From Treponema sp. (GTDB lineage: Bacteria > Spirochaetota > Spirochaetia > Treponematales > Breznakiellaceae), in contig JAITLF010000344.1 of assembly GCA_031278025.1 (NCBI GenBank), forward strand, positions 1-17,224: a stretch of 17,224 bases of DNA, given 5' to 3'. The notes beneath the pieces were generated by a model that was not told the DNA's origin, searched no databases, and worked only from the letters and a program-made list of their open reading frames with translations. Positions 1-6,656 of the stretch are shown here, piece by piece (position 1 is the stretch's first letter; every line of letters starts with the position of its first letter). The translations under genes and the position numbers were made by a program.

Positions 1-3
1 CCT

Positions 4-594
4 ATGTTCACCTTATTTCCCTGTGCGGCAGGATGCGGCATGCCGGCTATCACCGGCTCCCAGCTTTGCGCGGTTCATGTGTCAAGTAAAGAGCAGGAAG
101 CGGCGCGTATAGGTCGGTATATTTCGGAACGGATGGTCATCAAAGACCTTAACGCATCGGGTTTGCATTTTACGAGTGTTGATTTTTCCCACCGCACGTT
201 CTACGGCTGTAATTTTAGAAGAGCAACCTTTTCCATGTGCCTCTTTACCGGGGCCTTTATGCGTATGGTTTTCTTCGATTTTGCCAATTTTTATACCTGC
301 GATTTTTCCTCCAGCGATCTTCAATTTCTTTCCTTTGCGGGGGCGAAGATCAGCGACTGTACCTTTGAGGGTTCTGAACTACTGCATGTCAATTACGGAG
401 GAGCGGAGATACGCGATTGCACGTTCAATAAATCGGACCTCCATAACAGCCGGTTTATCAACGCCGATATGGAGTATTGCGACTTTATCGACTGCAATAT
501 CAAAAAAGTTTACTTTGTCCGGGCTAAACAGGAGGGGATATCCTTCAAATCTTCCAATACGGCGGAAGCCGTCTTTACCCTGGGGGAAGAATGA
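4..594 (+). CDS. Pentapeptide-repeat protein with Cys/His N-terminal motif
   Basis: The 196-residue protein has degenerate pentapeptide repeats from about residue 50 to 170, with Phe or Leu recurring every five residues (for example CDFSSSDL, CTFEGSELL, CDFIDCNI). This family folds as a right-handed quadrilateral beta-helix and usually acts by protein-protein contact; no enzymatic role can be assigned. Residues 7-25 hold C7-x3-C11-x10-C22-x2-H25, a spacing that suggests a small zinc-binding knuckle in front of the helix. Cysteines are also frequent inside the repeats. The ATG lies 3 bases from the window edge, so a longer upstream start or a ribosome binding site cannot be checked. The stop overlaps the start of the next gene (ATGA), so the two are probably co-translated. 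No signal peptide or membrane segment is seen, so it is probably cytoplasmic. The family is fairly certain, the role unknown. Confidence 0.85.
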   Translation: MFTLFPCAAGCGMPAITGSQLCAVHVSSKEQEAARIGRYISERMVIKDLNASGLHFTSVDFSHRTFYGCNFRRATFSMCLFTGAFMRMVFFDFANFYTCDFSSSDLQFLSFAGAKISDCTFEGSELLHVNYGGAEIRDCTFNKSDLHNSRFINADMEYCDFIDCNIKKVYFVRAKQEGISFKSSNTAEAVFTLGEE

Positions 595-1250
595 AGGTCT
601 TTTTCCATTACTGCCTGCCGGGTTTCAATAACTGTTATATCCTGGGGACCGATGCGGAAAGGACCTGCCATAAGACGGCGCAGGAAGCGGCGCAGGAAGC
701 GGCGCAAGAAGCGGTCATCATAGATCCGGGGGTAATGGATGAGGAAATCCTCAACTTTATCGAAAAAAACGATTATCTCCTCCGGGCAGTGCTGCTTACC
801 CACGATCACGACAGCCATATCCGGGGCCTGCGTACTCTGAAACGGATTTACAATGCCGCCGAAATCTACGCGGTAAACCCTCTTATCCTGGACCTGCGGG
901 TAACCCTTATACGGGACGGGGACATCCTTGACATCGGCCCGTTCCATATTGAAGTGATCTCAACGCCCGGCCACTCTTCGGATTCAACGGTTTTTAAGAT
1001 AGACAATATCCTTTTTACCGGGGATGCCATCAGCGCCGGTCTTGTGGGGACTACCGTCAGTTCCTACGGCGCGGCGATACAGATGACCGCCCTGCGGAGC
1101 AAAATCTTCTCCCTGCCTGGGGATTTCACCATCCTGCCCGGCCACGGACCGCCGACTTCCCTGGAAGCCGAACGACGGTTCAACGCGGGCATACAGACCT
1201 TTGAACAACGCTCCACACGACGTCCGTTATTTACGCTGGATTACTTGTGA
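591..1250 (+). CDS. Metallo-beta-lactamase-fold hydrolase
   Basis: This 219-residue protein has the glyoxalase II / MBL layout: N-terminal strands with NCYIL and the IIDPG turn (D45), a metal motif THDHDSH at 70-76, TPGH (H128), FTGDAISAG (D145) and PGHGP (H185). These are the usual ligands for one or two Zn or Fe ions. The canonical motif is H-x-H-x-D-H; here the D position is Ser75 and an Asp sits one residue earlier (D74). The substrate is unknown; glyoxalase-II-like or other thioester/phosphoester hydrolysis is possible. Residues 30-41 are three AQEA units encoded by 12-bp tandem repeats, inserted in the loop between the first strands. The gene is coupled to the pentapeptide gene by an ATGA overlap. 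A possible terminator lies about 50 bases after the stop. No signal peptide is seen, so the protein is likely cytoplasmic. Confidence 0.88.
   Translation: MKVFFHYCLPGFNNCYILGTDAERTCHKTAQEAAQEAAQEAVIIDPGVMDEEILNFIEKNDYLLRAVLLTHDHDSHIRGLRTLKRIYNAAEIYAVNPLILDLRVTLIRDGDILDIGPFHIEVISTPGHSSDSTVFKIDNILFTGDAISAGLVGTTVSSYGAAIQMTALRSKIFSLPGDFTILPGHGPPTSLEAERRFNAGIQTFEQRSTRRPLFTLDYL
678..713 (+). repeat. Three 12-bp in-frame tandem repeats (AQEA)
   Basis: The unit GCGCAGGAAGCG occurs three times head to tail (678-689, 690-701, 702-713); the third copy has CAA instead of CAG. Each adds Ala-Gln-Glu-Ala to the hydrolase without shifting the frame, so the number can change by slippage while the protein stays intact. 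Confidence 0.9.
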
Positions 1251-1299
1251 AAGCTCGTAACTGTTCGGCAAAGCAATTGTCGTTCTTGTGAGATGAAGG

Positions 1300-1323
1300 C
1301 CCGCGGGCAAGCCGCCGGGTTTT
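1300..1323 (+). terminator. Possible intrinsic terminator after the hydrolase gene
   Basis: CCCGCGG (1300-1306) can pair with CCG-C-CGGG (1312-1319), giving a 7-bp GC stem with one bulged C and a GCAAG loop, followed by TTTT at 1320-1323. It lies 50 bases after the hydrolase stop and touches the stop codon of the convergent MFS gene. The T-tract is short, so it is only plausible. Confidence 0.4.
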
Positions 1324-3611
1324 CAGAACAGGCTCCCATGCACTTTCAACCGGCGGGTCCACTCCCGCAACTCCCGTGCGACCCAATGGGCAATGAGAAG
1401 CTGAAGGCGGCGGTGGGAAACAAACTCATCATCCAGAACCGCTTCGGAGATCACTATTTTGACCGGCATATCGGCGATTTCATCGGGGAGTTCCAAAATC
1501 CACCGGGAGAGGAGCGCTCCCTTATGATCCCGCACATACGCGGACACTGCGGTTTGCAGGGACTTCGCCTGCCGTCCGCTTTCTACCAAGGCGCTTTTTT
1601 TCCGCCCCCCAAAGGCGGCGTTGTAAAATTCCACCGCGGCTTCGGCCTCGTCCAGGGCCAGGGTTACTACCAGGGATTCATCCTCCAGGAAACGGACAAG
1701 AAGATGGTAGAATTGGTTTTGTATGTCCAGAATACTTGCCATGGACAGCACCACCTGATCCCGCAGGTACGGCGGAGGATCGGCGCCTCTCAGGATGTCA
1801 AGAAGTGTGGAAAGGGATTTGGGAGAACGGTAGATTCCAAACGCTTCCACCCCCATAATTTTAAGTCGGGGATTATTGGTGTTTGCTATAAGCTCTTCAA
1901 TCTGGGGCCGGAAGGCTTCGTCTTTAAGCCGCGCCAGTGCGATCATCGCCTCGCCGGCCAGCATGTAATCTTCCGATGTAACTAATTCCCGCAGCACCGG
2001 TATTGCCGCCGTACAGCCGTGAGTCCCCAGGATACGGGCGGAATAGTACGCGGTAGTGTAGGGGTTGTGTATCAAATCCGCCATGAGCGCTTTTTCCGCG
2101 TCCGCGTTCAAGGTTTGCAGGGCCCCTAAAGCGCGCAACGATTCCTGGCGCACCGTCAGTCGGGGAGAGCGGGCCCTGCGCAGGAGCCCCTTAAGGGACA
2201 GGTTGGAAGGCGTATCGTGAAGCGCATCAAGAAGCGCCTCTTCCTCGGTAGTATCCTGGGACTTGTTCAATTTTTCCAGCAGCGTGATGGCTTTAAGATC
2301 ACGGGGAGAAAACATCACCTCCAGCGCGCCCATGAAGGGCAGGGAACCAAGCGGCGCGAGTTTCCGCTGGAGGGTCAGAATACCAATCGTCATGGCGATA
2401 AGGATACCGTAGAGTATCTTGTACGAGATGAAAGTAGAAACCCCCAAACCGGCGAACATATCCAGAAATATACCGGCCAGGGAGGACCCCGCCGCGCCGG
2501 AAACGCCGAACATAAAGAAATAGAGGATCCCCATGTCCATCATGAATTCCGCCGGAATAAGGGCGAGGAAGTAGGTTTGCGCGATCCCTTCGGCGCCTAA
2601 AAACCCGAAGTTGATGATAAAGAAAATAAAAGTAAGATAGAGGACAACACTCGTGGTGTTGTTTATTGCAGAAACGGGAAAAAAGACAATAGGGATCATT
2701 CCCACAAGGCCGACGATTGTACAAACAATGTAGATAGGCTTAACACCAATTCTATCCACCAAAAATTTGATGAGCAGTCCTATCATCAAATTCCCCATAC
2801 CCCCGAATACCGAATACAGGGAGACCATCCCATCCCCCTGGGAGAACGCTTCCCGTGCATACACGGTGATAAAAGCCCGCGCAATGCCGGAAACAAAGAT
2901 CACCTGCACCAGCACGATGATAAAATGTTTAATCGGCGGACGGGAAAAAGCCTCATGAAAGATGCCGAAAAAACTGGTGCCTCTGGTTTCGCTGTCCGTT
3001 TCCGGTTCGGGGAACTTCAACACCATGACCCCGCTCGCCACGCCACCGGCGATGCCCACGGTAATGATGATAGCGTACAGAAAAAGCGGCGGGTCCCGGC
3101 CCAAGACCATGGCGATGGCGAAACTGGAGAACATAGCCACCGCGCTGTTGATAATCTGAATCTGGGTCATGTAGCTACCCCGGTCGGGTCCCGCCGCCAT
3201 GAGATCCAGTACAGGATTATTGGCGACCATGCCTATGCCCCGGCTCGCGTGAAAAATAAACACTCCAAGGATGATCAGGCCCACCCCGATATCCAGCCGC
3301 CCGGCAGACACCGCCGCCGGAACCATGAGTATGGGACTCATACCCACTGCCCTGAAAATCCAGGCCGCCCCGTATATCTTTATAATAGATATCTTCCTGG
3401 ACAGGATCTTCCCTACCGGCAGGAAAAAAAACGACATATATACCATGGCGTTGATGAGGCCGATAATCGTGGAAGAAGCGTTAAGCCGCATCGCTAACAG
3501 GATGATGATAGTCCCGACCAGAAACTGCCAGGAAAGGGAATTGAAAACGTTAAACAGATTGTACATATCCCTAGCTTTTGCCAGACGATACGGAGAAAGC
3601 GTCCCACCCAT
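1323..3611 (-). CDS. MFS-type transporter fused to a HEAT-repeat domain
   Basis: With the ATG at 3611 the protein has 762 residues. Roughly residues 1-415 are a polytopic membrane region with many hydrophobic helices and MFS-like short charged loops (for example GKILSRKISIIK). The substrate cannot be inferred. Residues about 475-655 are helical repeats of HEAT type, with repeated patterns such as RQESLRALGAL, AYYSARILG and AGEAMIALARL, followed by a tail of about 100 residues. HEAT repeats usually mediate protein contacts, so the cytosolic part may sense or dock a partner. The frame stays open upstream to a GTG at 3674, but residues MGGTLSPYRLAKARDMYNLF fit a normal MFS N-terminus and I prefer the ATG. 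No strong ribosome binding site precedes either start. The gene is convergent with the hydrolase and divergent from the CsgG-like gene. MFS membership is likely; a related multi-helix carrier family is the alternative. Confidence 0.8.
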   Translation of the reverse strand: MGGTLSPYRLAKARDMYNLFNVFNSLSWQFLVGTIIILLAMRLNASSTIIGLINAMVYMSFFFLPVGKILSRKISIIKIYGAAWIFRAVGMSPILMVPAAVSAGRLDIGVGLIILGVFIFHASRGIGMVANNPVLDLMAAGPDRGSYMTQIQIINSAVAMFSSFAIAMVLGRDPPLFLYAIIITVGIAGGVASGVMVLKFPEPETDSETRGTSFFGIFHEAFSRPPIKHFIIVLVQVIFVSGIARAFITVYAREAFSQGDGMVSLYSVFGGMGNLMIGLLIKFLVDRIGVKPIYIVCTIVGLVGMIPIVFFPVSAINNTTSVVLYLTFIFFIINFGFLGAEGIAQTYFLALIPAEFMMDMGILYFFMFGVSGAAGSSLAGIFLDMFAGLGVSTFISYKILYGILIAMTIGILTLQRKLAPLGSLPFMGALEVMFSPRDLKAITLLEKLNKSQDTTEEEALLDALHDTPSNLSLKGLLRRARSPRLTVRQESLRALGALQTLNADAEKALMADLIHNPYTTAYYSARILGTHGCTAAIPVLRELVTSEDYMLAGEAMIALARLKDEAFRPQIEELIANTNNPRLKIMGVEAFGIYRSPKSLSTLLDILRGADPPPYLRDQVVLSMASILDIQNQFYHLLVRFLEDESLVVTLALDEAEAAVEFYNAAFGGRKKSALVESGRQAKSLQTAVSAYVRDHKGALLSRWILELPDEIADMPVKIVISEAVLDDEFVSHRRLQLLIAHWVARELREWTRRLKVHGSLF

Positions 3612-3618
3612 GTAGGTA

Positions 3619-3647
3619 TATATAGCTCTTTCCCGGTAAAATAGCAA
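3619..3647 (-). promoter_or_regulatory. Possible promoter for the MFS-HEAT gene
   Basis: On the minus strand TTGCTA (3647-3642) is followed after 17 bases by TATATA (3624-3619). Transcription would then begin near the ATG at 3611, giving a leaderless or nearly leaderless mRNA, in line with the lack of a clear Shine-Dalgarno. The match to consensus is only moderate. Confidence 0.3.
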
Positions 3648-3689
3648 GACCGCCGGGCTAACAGCCTCCTGCACGGGTTGATTTTTGCG

Positions 3690-3727
3690 GTACTTTGGCC
3701 ACTATGGGTGCGGCGAATGGCCGGTAC
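3690..3727. repeat. Interrupted inverted repeat in a divergent promoter region
   Basis: GTAC-TTT-GGCCA (3690-3701) is mirrored by TGGCC-G-GTAC (3718-3727) around a 16-base centre. It lies between the divergent MFS-HEAT and CsgG-like genes, where a regulator could bind. No regulator gene is adjacent and no site family is recognised. Confidence 0.4.
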
Positions 3728-3765
3728 CGATGTTGCCGCGGCTTACCCTTCCCTATTCCACGCCA

Positions 3766-3777
3766 TTAAAAAACCGC
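3766..3777 (+). repeat. 12-bp direct repeat, left copy
   Basis: TTAAAAAACCGC occurs here and again at 5126-5137, in the same orientation. With one mismatch the match extends to 15 bases (CC, then A or C, then the 12-mer). The two copies bracket the AT-rich CsgG-like gene together with its promoter. Confidence 0.8.
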
Positions 3778-3778
3778 G

Positions 3779-3807
3779 TTGACAAAATCAATATAAATTA
3801 CTAAAAT
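3779..3807 (+). promoter_or_regulatory. Sigma-70-type promoter of the CsgG-like gene
   Basis: TTGACA (3779-3784) is a perfect -35 box. It is followed by a 17-base AT-rich spacer and TAAAAT (3802-3807), one mismatch from the -10 consensus. The start of transcription would be near 3814, which excludes the upstream in-frame ATG at 3812 and supports translation from 3872. Confidence 0.8.
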
Positions 3808-3860
3808 AAATATGTTCAAAACTGCGGTTTCGTACGTGATTTTGAAAAGATCGTTGCTTA

Positions 3861-3865
3861 AGGAG
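3861..3865 (+). promoter_or_regulatory. Ribosome binding site that decides the start of the CsgG-like gene
   Basis: AGGAG, preceded by TA, ends 6 bases before the ATG at 3872. The in-frame ATG at 3812 has no such site and lies at or before the predicted transcription start. Confidence 0.75.
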
Positions 3866-3871
3866 CCGGGC

Positions 3872-5005
3872 ATGTTGAAAACATTCGCAAAAATTCTGTT
3901 TTGTATTACCCTTTGCCTTGTATGGAAACCGCTCTACGCGGCGGATAATTTGGAAGTGGCTATAGAACGGGAAGCCGCCTACATAATCGAAAGATCGCCA
4001 TCCGGATCGGTTGTAGCAATAGTGAATATCAAATCTGGCAGCGGGCTTTTATCCGAGTATATTATAGAAAGAATACCCGACTATGTTGTCAACAACAATA
4101 AAAATATAACGTTTGTTGATCGCACTAGGCTTGACGTGATACAGAACGAGATTGATTTTCAATATTCAGGTGAAGTCAGCGATGAAACAATGGTCTCGAT
4201 TGGAAAAAAAATAGGGGCGCAGATTATCGCAGCCGGTTCAGTTCTTGAGACAGGCGGCAGTTATTATAACTTCAATATTAAATTGATACATGTCGAGACA
4301 GCGGTAATTGTGGGTTCAAACAGCGAGAGAATCATGCACGATAATACTATGGAGGCATATTTACCCCATTCACAAGCCGCGCAAATTACCAGGGCGCAGG
4401 TACAGGCAAAACAACAAAAAAGAGAAGCGACTATTCAGACCGTTAAAAAATCGCTGGGTATATTTTCCAACGGTTTTTATTTGGGATATTTGGGAGCGTT
4501 AGATACACCCATTGGAATTTCATTAGGCTGGACCAGGGAGAGTGTCGCCTTCTTTATGGATAATACGTTTGGCCCTCCCAATTTCAGCGGTTATGAAATT
4601 TCAGATGATTTAACCTACAATGGCAAATCTATTACCGGTTCGGCGGGAAACAGCTACACCGATGAACGGATAGGCACCATGTTTCGCTGGGATTGCTTAT
4701 TCGGTCTTAACATTAATATTATAAAGACATTGCTTTGGGCGGATATAGGCACCGGCTTTGAATTCCGGCAGGAATATAAATTATATTCTGAAAACAACGC
4801 GGGTAGTACCGGGAAAACATGGATAAGAAACGGCAATGAGGATGAACGGTACAAACTCGTAATATCGGCAGGTTTATTTGTAAAAATATGGTATTTTTAT
4901 ATTCAGGGAAAATACAAATATGTATTTGGCGAAGGTATAGATTACAGCACCTATGGATTAAACCACCTCAGTTTAGGGCTGGGGTATGTGTGGAGAAAAA
5001 ATTAA
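3872..5005 (+). CDS. CsgG-like secreted protein with C-terminal barrel-like half
   Basis: From the ATG at 3872 the protein has 377 residues. A signal peptide is clear (MLKTFAKILFCITLCLVW, then PLYA before ADN); there is no lipobox cysteine at its end, so it is probably not a lipoprotein. Residues about 40-160 resemble the CsgG / LpoB-type fold: VVAIVNI, then ITFVDRTRLDVIQNEI, GKKIGAQIIAAGSV and a strand with INIKLIHVET-like alternation (NFNIKLIHVETAVIV). Proteins of this type are common in Treponema envelopes. Residues about 200-377 are rich in alternating aromatic/polar segments (FYLGYLGALDTPIGISLGW and the final LSLGLGYVW), suggesting outer-membrane beta strands. It is probably periplasmic or outer-membrane; the function is unknown. 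The DNA is far more AT-rich than its neighbours: 4861-4920 has 14 G/C of 60 by hand count against 45 of 60 at 5461-5520 in the next gene. This, and the flanking direct repeats, suggest separate origin. Confidence 0.8.
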   Translation: MLKTFAKILFCITLCLVWKPLYAADNLEVAIEREAAYIIERSPSGSVVAIVNIKSGSGLLSEYIIERIPDYVVNNNKNITFVDRTRLDVIQNEIDFQYSGEVSDETMVSIGKKIGAQIIAAGSVLETGGSYYNFNIKLIHVETAVIVGSNSERIMHDNTMEAYLPHSQAAQITRAQVQAKQQKREATIQTVKKSLGIFSNGFYLGYLGALDTPIGISLGWTRESVAFFMDNTFGPPNFSGYEISDDLTYNGKSITGSAGNSYTDERIGTMFRWDCLFGLNINIIKTLLWADIGTGFEFRQEYKLYSENNAGSTGKTWIRNGNEDERYKLVISAGLFVKIWYFYIQGKYKYVFGEGIDYSTYGLNHLSLGLGYVWRKN

Positions 5006-5048
5006 ACCCGTTTTTCTAGGAAGATGCATCCCCCCATTCACATTATTC

Positions 5049-5067
5049 CCACTGAGGTGGTATTTTT
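5049..5067 (+). terminator. Weak candidate terminator after the CsgG-like gene
   Basis: CCAC-TGAG-GTGG (5049-5060) forms a 4-bp stem with a 4-base loop and is followed by TATTTTT. It lies 44 bases after the stop. The stem is short. Confidence 0.3.
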
Positions 5068-5125
5068 CCCGCCGGTCAGGGCAGGCTGCCGCCCACGGTT
5101 GCCGTTATTATAAAATTTTTCCCCC

Positions 5126-5137
5126 TTAAAAAACCGC
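5126..5137 (+). repeat. 12-bp direct repeat, right copy
   Basis: Second copy of TTAAAAAACCGC, 1360 bases from the first. It may be a relic of an insertion or just a reused poly-A/T terminator fragment. Confidence 0.8.
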
Positions 5138-5145
5138 TACAGCAG
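5128..5145 (-). terminator. Weak candidate terminator after neuB-like gene
   Basis: On the minus strand, just after the NeuB stop, CTGC-TGTA-GCGG forms a 4-bp stem (one G-T pair) followed by six T. The T-run is good and the stem is weak. The T-run is part of the direct repeat described at 5126-5137. Confidence 0.3.
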
Positions 5146-5150
5146 GCTCC

Positions 5151-6290
5151 TTAGCAATCCTCAAACCGTATCCCTTCCCCCGCAGGGATGAAGCGCCGGG
5201 CTTTTCTCCCAATGATTCTCTCCGCCCAGGACGGGGGAAGTCCGGGGCGCAGGACTTTCTCGGTTCTGAGGATTCCTACCATGCCGGCCTCTATGACCGC
5301 TCCTTCGGCAATATCCCGGAGGGCGTGGAGGGACCGGTTAGTCCGCTCATAGTTCGCCCTTTCCGAAGGAGCCAACCGTTTGATTCCGTCCCCGAGGACG
5401 GCGCGGACTAAGCCTTCTCCCCGTTCGCGGGAATAGTCCGCAATTACTTCTTCCCGGCTCATGGCGGCGGCGCGGGTTACGGCCCTGACCATGCGGGCGA
5501 AGGAAGCCGGCGGCAAGGCGATAGGGTCGTCCAGACCGGGATCGTCCCGGCTCAGGCAGAAATGCTTTTCCACGACGGCGGCCCCCAGGGCGGCGGCCAG
5601 GGCCGGCGTCAGTTCCGGGTCTGTACTGTGATCGCTTATTCCCACCGCCGTCCCGAACACCCCGCTAAGGCTTTCCAGTATCCTCAGGTTGTAATCCCTT
5701 TCGGGAGCGGGGTAGGCGGTAACGCAGTGGAGGAGGCAGACCCCTTCGGGAGGGAAAAATGCCAGGGCCGCTTCGATATCCCCCAACGTAGAGACCCCGG
5801 TGGAAAGCAAGACGGGCAGGCCGTATCCTGCAATCTGCCTTACCAGGGCGGTGTAGTTGAGTTCAGGAGAGGCTATCTTTATGGCCTTGGGCTTCAGTTC
5901 CCAAAGTTCCCTGGCGCTACGGGGGCCGAAGGGGGTACAAAGGAAGAGGAGCCCTTTGGATTCGGTGTAGGCCTTCATATCGGCATAGAATGAGGGCGGG
6001 ACTTCCAGGCTTTTGAAGGTATCGTAGAGCCTGACCGGGCCGCCGGGCAAAGAGACTATCCCGGTATTGGGGTGGAGTATCTCGTTGGCGTAGACCATTT
6101 GGAATTTGACGCATCCCGCCCCGGCCAAAGCCGCCGCGTCCACCAGTTCCCGTGCCTTTACCGGGTCCGCCCCGTGGCCTGTACCAAGCTCCGCGATAAT
6201 CAAGGGAAGGCTGCGCTGCTTTGGGAACCCCCGTTCCCCCCGATTCCTGGACGAATAAACCGCTTCATCTATCATAAAATCCTTTCCCAT
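5151..6290 (-). CDS. neuB: NeuB-family sialic/legionaminic/pseudaminic acid synthase
   Basis: With the start at 6290 the protein has 379 residues. It has the NeuB TIM barrel (IIAELGTGHGAD, CVKFQMVYANEI, FLCTPFG, KIASPELN, LSTGVSTL, LLHCVTAYPAP, GISDHSTD, VVEKHFCLSRDD), followed by a C-terminal SAF/antifreeze-like domain (NRSLHALRDIAEGAVI to the end). The family condenses phosphoenolpyruvate with an N-acylated hexosamine to make a nonulosonic acid in the cytoplasm for surface glycans or flagellin sugars. The two metal-binding histidines known in NeuB are present (SDH and EKH, H221 and H243 in this numbering). Which sugar it makes cannot be told. The frame is open to an ATG at 6323, but that has no ribosome site; the ATG at 6290 has GGAGAAGG 4 bases upstream, and one at 6275 also has AAGGA. 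No CMP-transferase or other pathway genes are nearby, so the pathway must be completed elsewhere. Confidence 0.9.
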   Translation of the reverse strand: MGKDFMIDEAVYSSRNRGERGFPKQRSLPLIIAELGTGHGADPVKARELVDAAALAGAGCVKFQMVYANEILHPNTGIVSLPGGPVRLYDTFKSLEVPPSFYADMKAYTESKGLLFLCTPFGPRSARELWELKPKAIKIASPELNYTALVRQIAGYGLPVLLSTGVSTLGDIEAALAFFPPEGVCLLHCVTAYPAPERDYNLRILESLSGVFGTAVGISDHSTDPELTPALAAALGAAVVEKHFCLSRDDPGLDDPIALPPASFARMVRAVTRAAAMSREEVIADYSRERGEGLVRAVLGDGIKRLAPSERANYERTNRSLHALRDIAEGAVIEAGMVGILRTEKVLRPGLPPSWAERIIGRKARRFIPAGEGIRFEDC

Positions 6291-6340
6291 ACTGCCTTCT
6301 CCGTGCGCTTTCAGCCTTGCCATAGACTATACGTTTTTTG

Positions 6341-6360
6341 GCGGGGGGAAGTCTCCCCGC
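6341..6360. repeat. Palindromic hairpin upstream of neuB
   Basis: GCGGGGGGAAGTCTCCCCGC folds into an 8-bp stem (one G-T pair) with an AAGT loop. On the neuB strand it is in the leader, about 50 bases before the preferred start, without a following T-run, so it is not a terminator for either gene. Eighteen of 21 bases at 6340-6360 match 7417-7437. Confidence 0.6.
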
Positions 6361-6509
6361 GTTAAGCGGAGCTGCGGTATAAAAAATCCGCATAATCCGC
6401 GTCGAACGGTAGTTCGCAACCGGAGGGCCTTCTGTTCAGGACAGGACGGGTTCAGGTACGAGCGGAAACGCTCCATCTTTATATCCGGATGCTCCATTCG
6501 GAGGGCAGA

Positions 6510-6587
6510 ATGCTTTATTTAGACATACAAAAACTCCATTGGGAGGCGGTGGGGCCAGATCCGGTACCATCGGGTCAAGAGGATTGA
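6510..6587 (+). CDS. Candidate 25-residue small ORF
   Basis: ATG at 6510 has GGAGG (6500-6504) five bases upstream and opens a 25-codon frame beginning MLYLDIQKLHWEAV and ending at TGA 6585-6587. The stop falls inside the -35 box of the yebC promoter. No family is recognised; it has no obvious promoter of its own. It may be chance. Confidence 0.2.
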   Translation: MLYLDIQKLHWEAVGPDPVPSGQED

Positions 6588-6613
6588 CATATTTTTTCTT
6601 CTTATGGTATGTA
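6584..6613 (+). promoter_or_regulatory. Promoter of yebC-ruvC
   Basis: TTGACA (6584-6589) is a perfect -35, followed after 18 bases by TATGTA (6608-6613). A TG at 6605-6606 gives an extended -10 (TGG-TATGTA). The leader would be about 35 bases, ending with the AGGAAGGAG ribosome site before ATG 6657. Confidence 0.6.
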
Positions 6614-6656
6614 TAGACAGCGACAGAAGCTGATGTTTTTTTAGGAAGGAGTTGTC

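Larger units (their letters stand above)
6291..6656. other. Divergent intergenic region with several hairpins
   Basis: This gap between neuB (minus) and yebC (plus) holds a chain of short perfect or near-perfect stem-loops: 6341-6360 (8 bp, AAGT loop), 6357-6369 (CCGC-GTTAA-GCGG), 6373-6392 (TGCGG/CCGCA, bulged), 6403-6416 (CGAAC-GGTA-GTTCG), 6460-6473 (GAGCG-GAAA-CGCTC) and 6484-6502 (7 bp, GCTCC loop). Two copies of CTCCATT-N-GGAGG lie at 6492-6504 and 6534-6546. The yebC promoter is near the right end. No known RNA family is recognised. Confidence 0.6.

Noticed and set aside
678..713. Possible CRISPR-like array
   Set aside because: The units are contiguous 12-mers without spacers and are in frame within a gene.
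1293..1985. Long plus-strand open frame (230 codons)
   Set aside because: It is antisense to the HEAT half of the MFS fusion, has no plausible domain and is low in hydrophobic pattern; the minus-strand frame is clearly the real gene.
3812..3871. Upstream ATG for the CsgG-like gene
   Set aside because: It falls at the predicted transcription start and would bury the signal peptide behind 20 residues; ATG 3872 has a good ribosome site.
6324..6656. Known structural RNA (SRP RNA, 6S, riboswitch)
   Set aside because: I looked for the SRP core and common riboswitch signatures and found none, so only the hairpins are reported.
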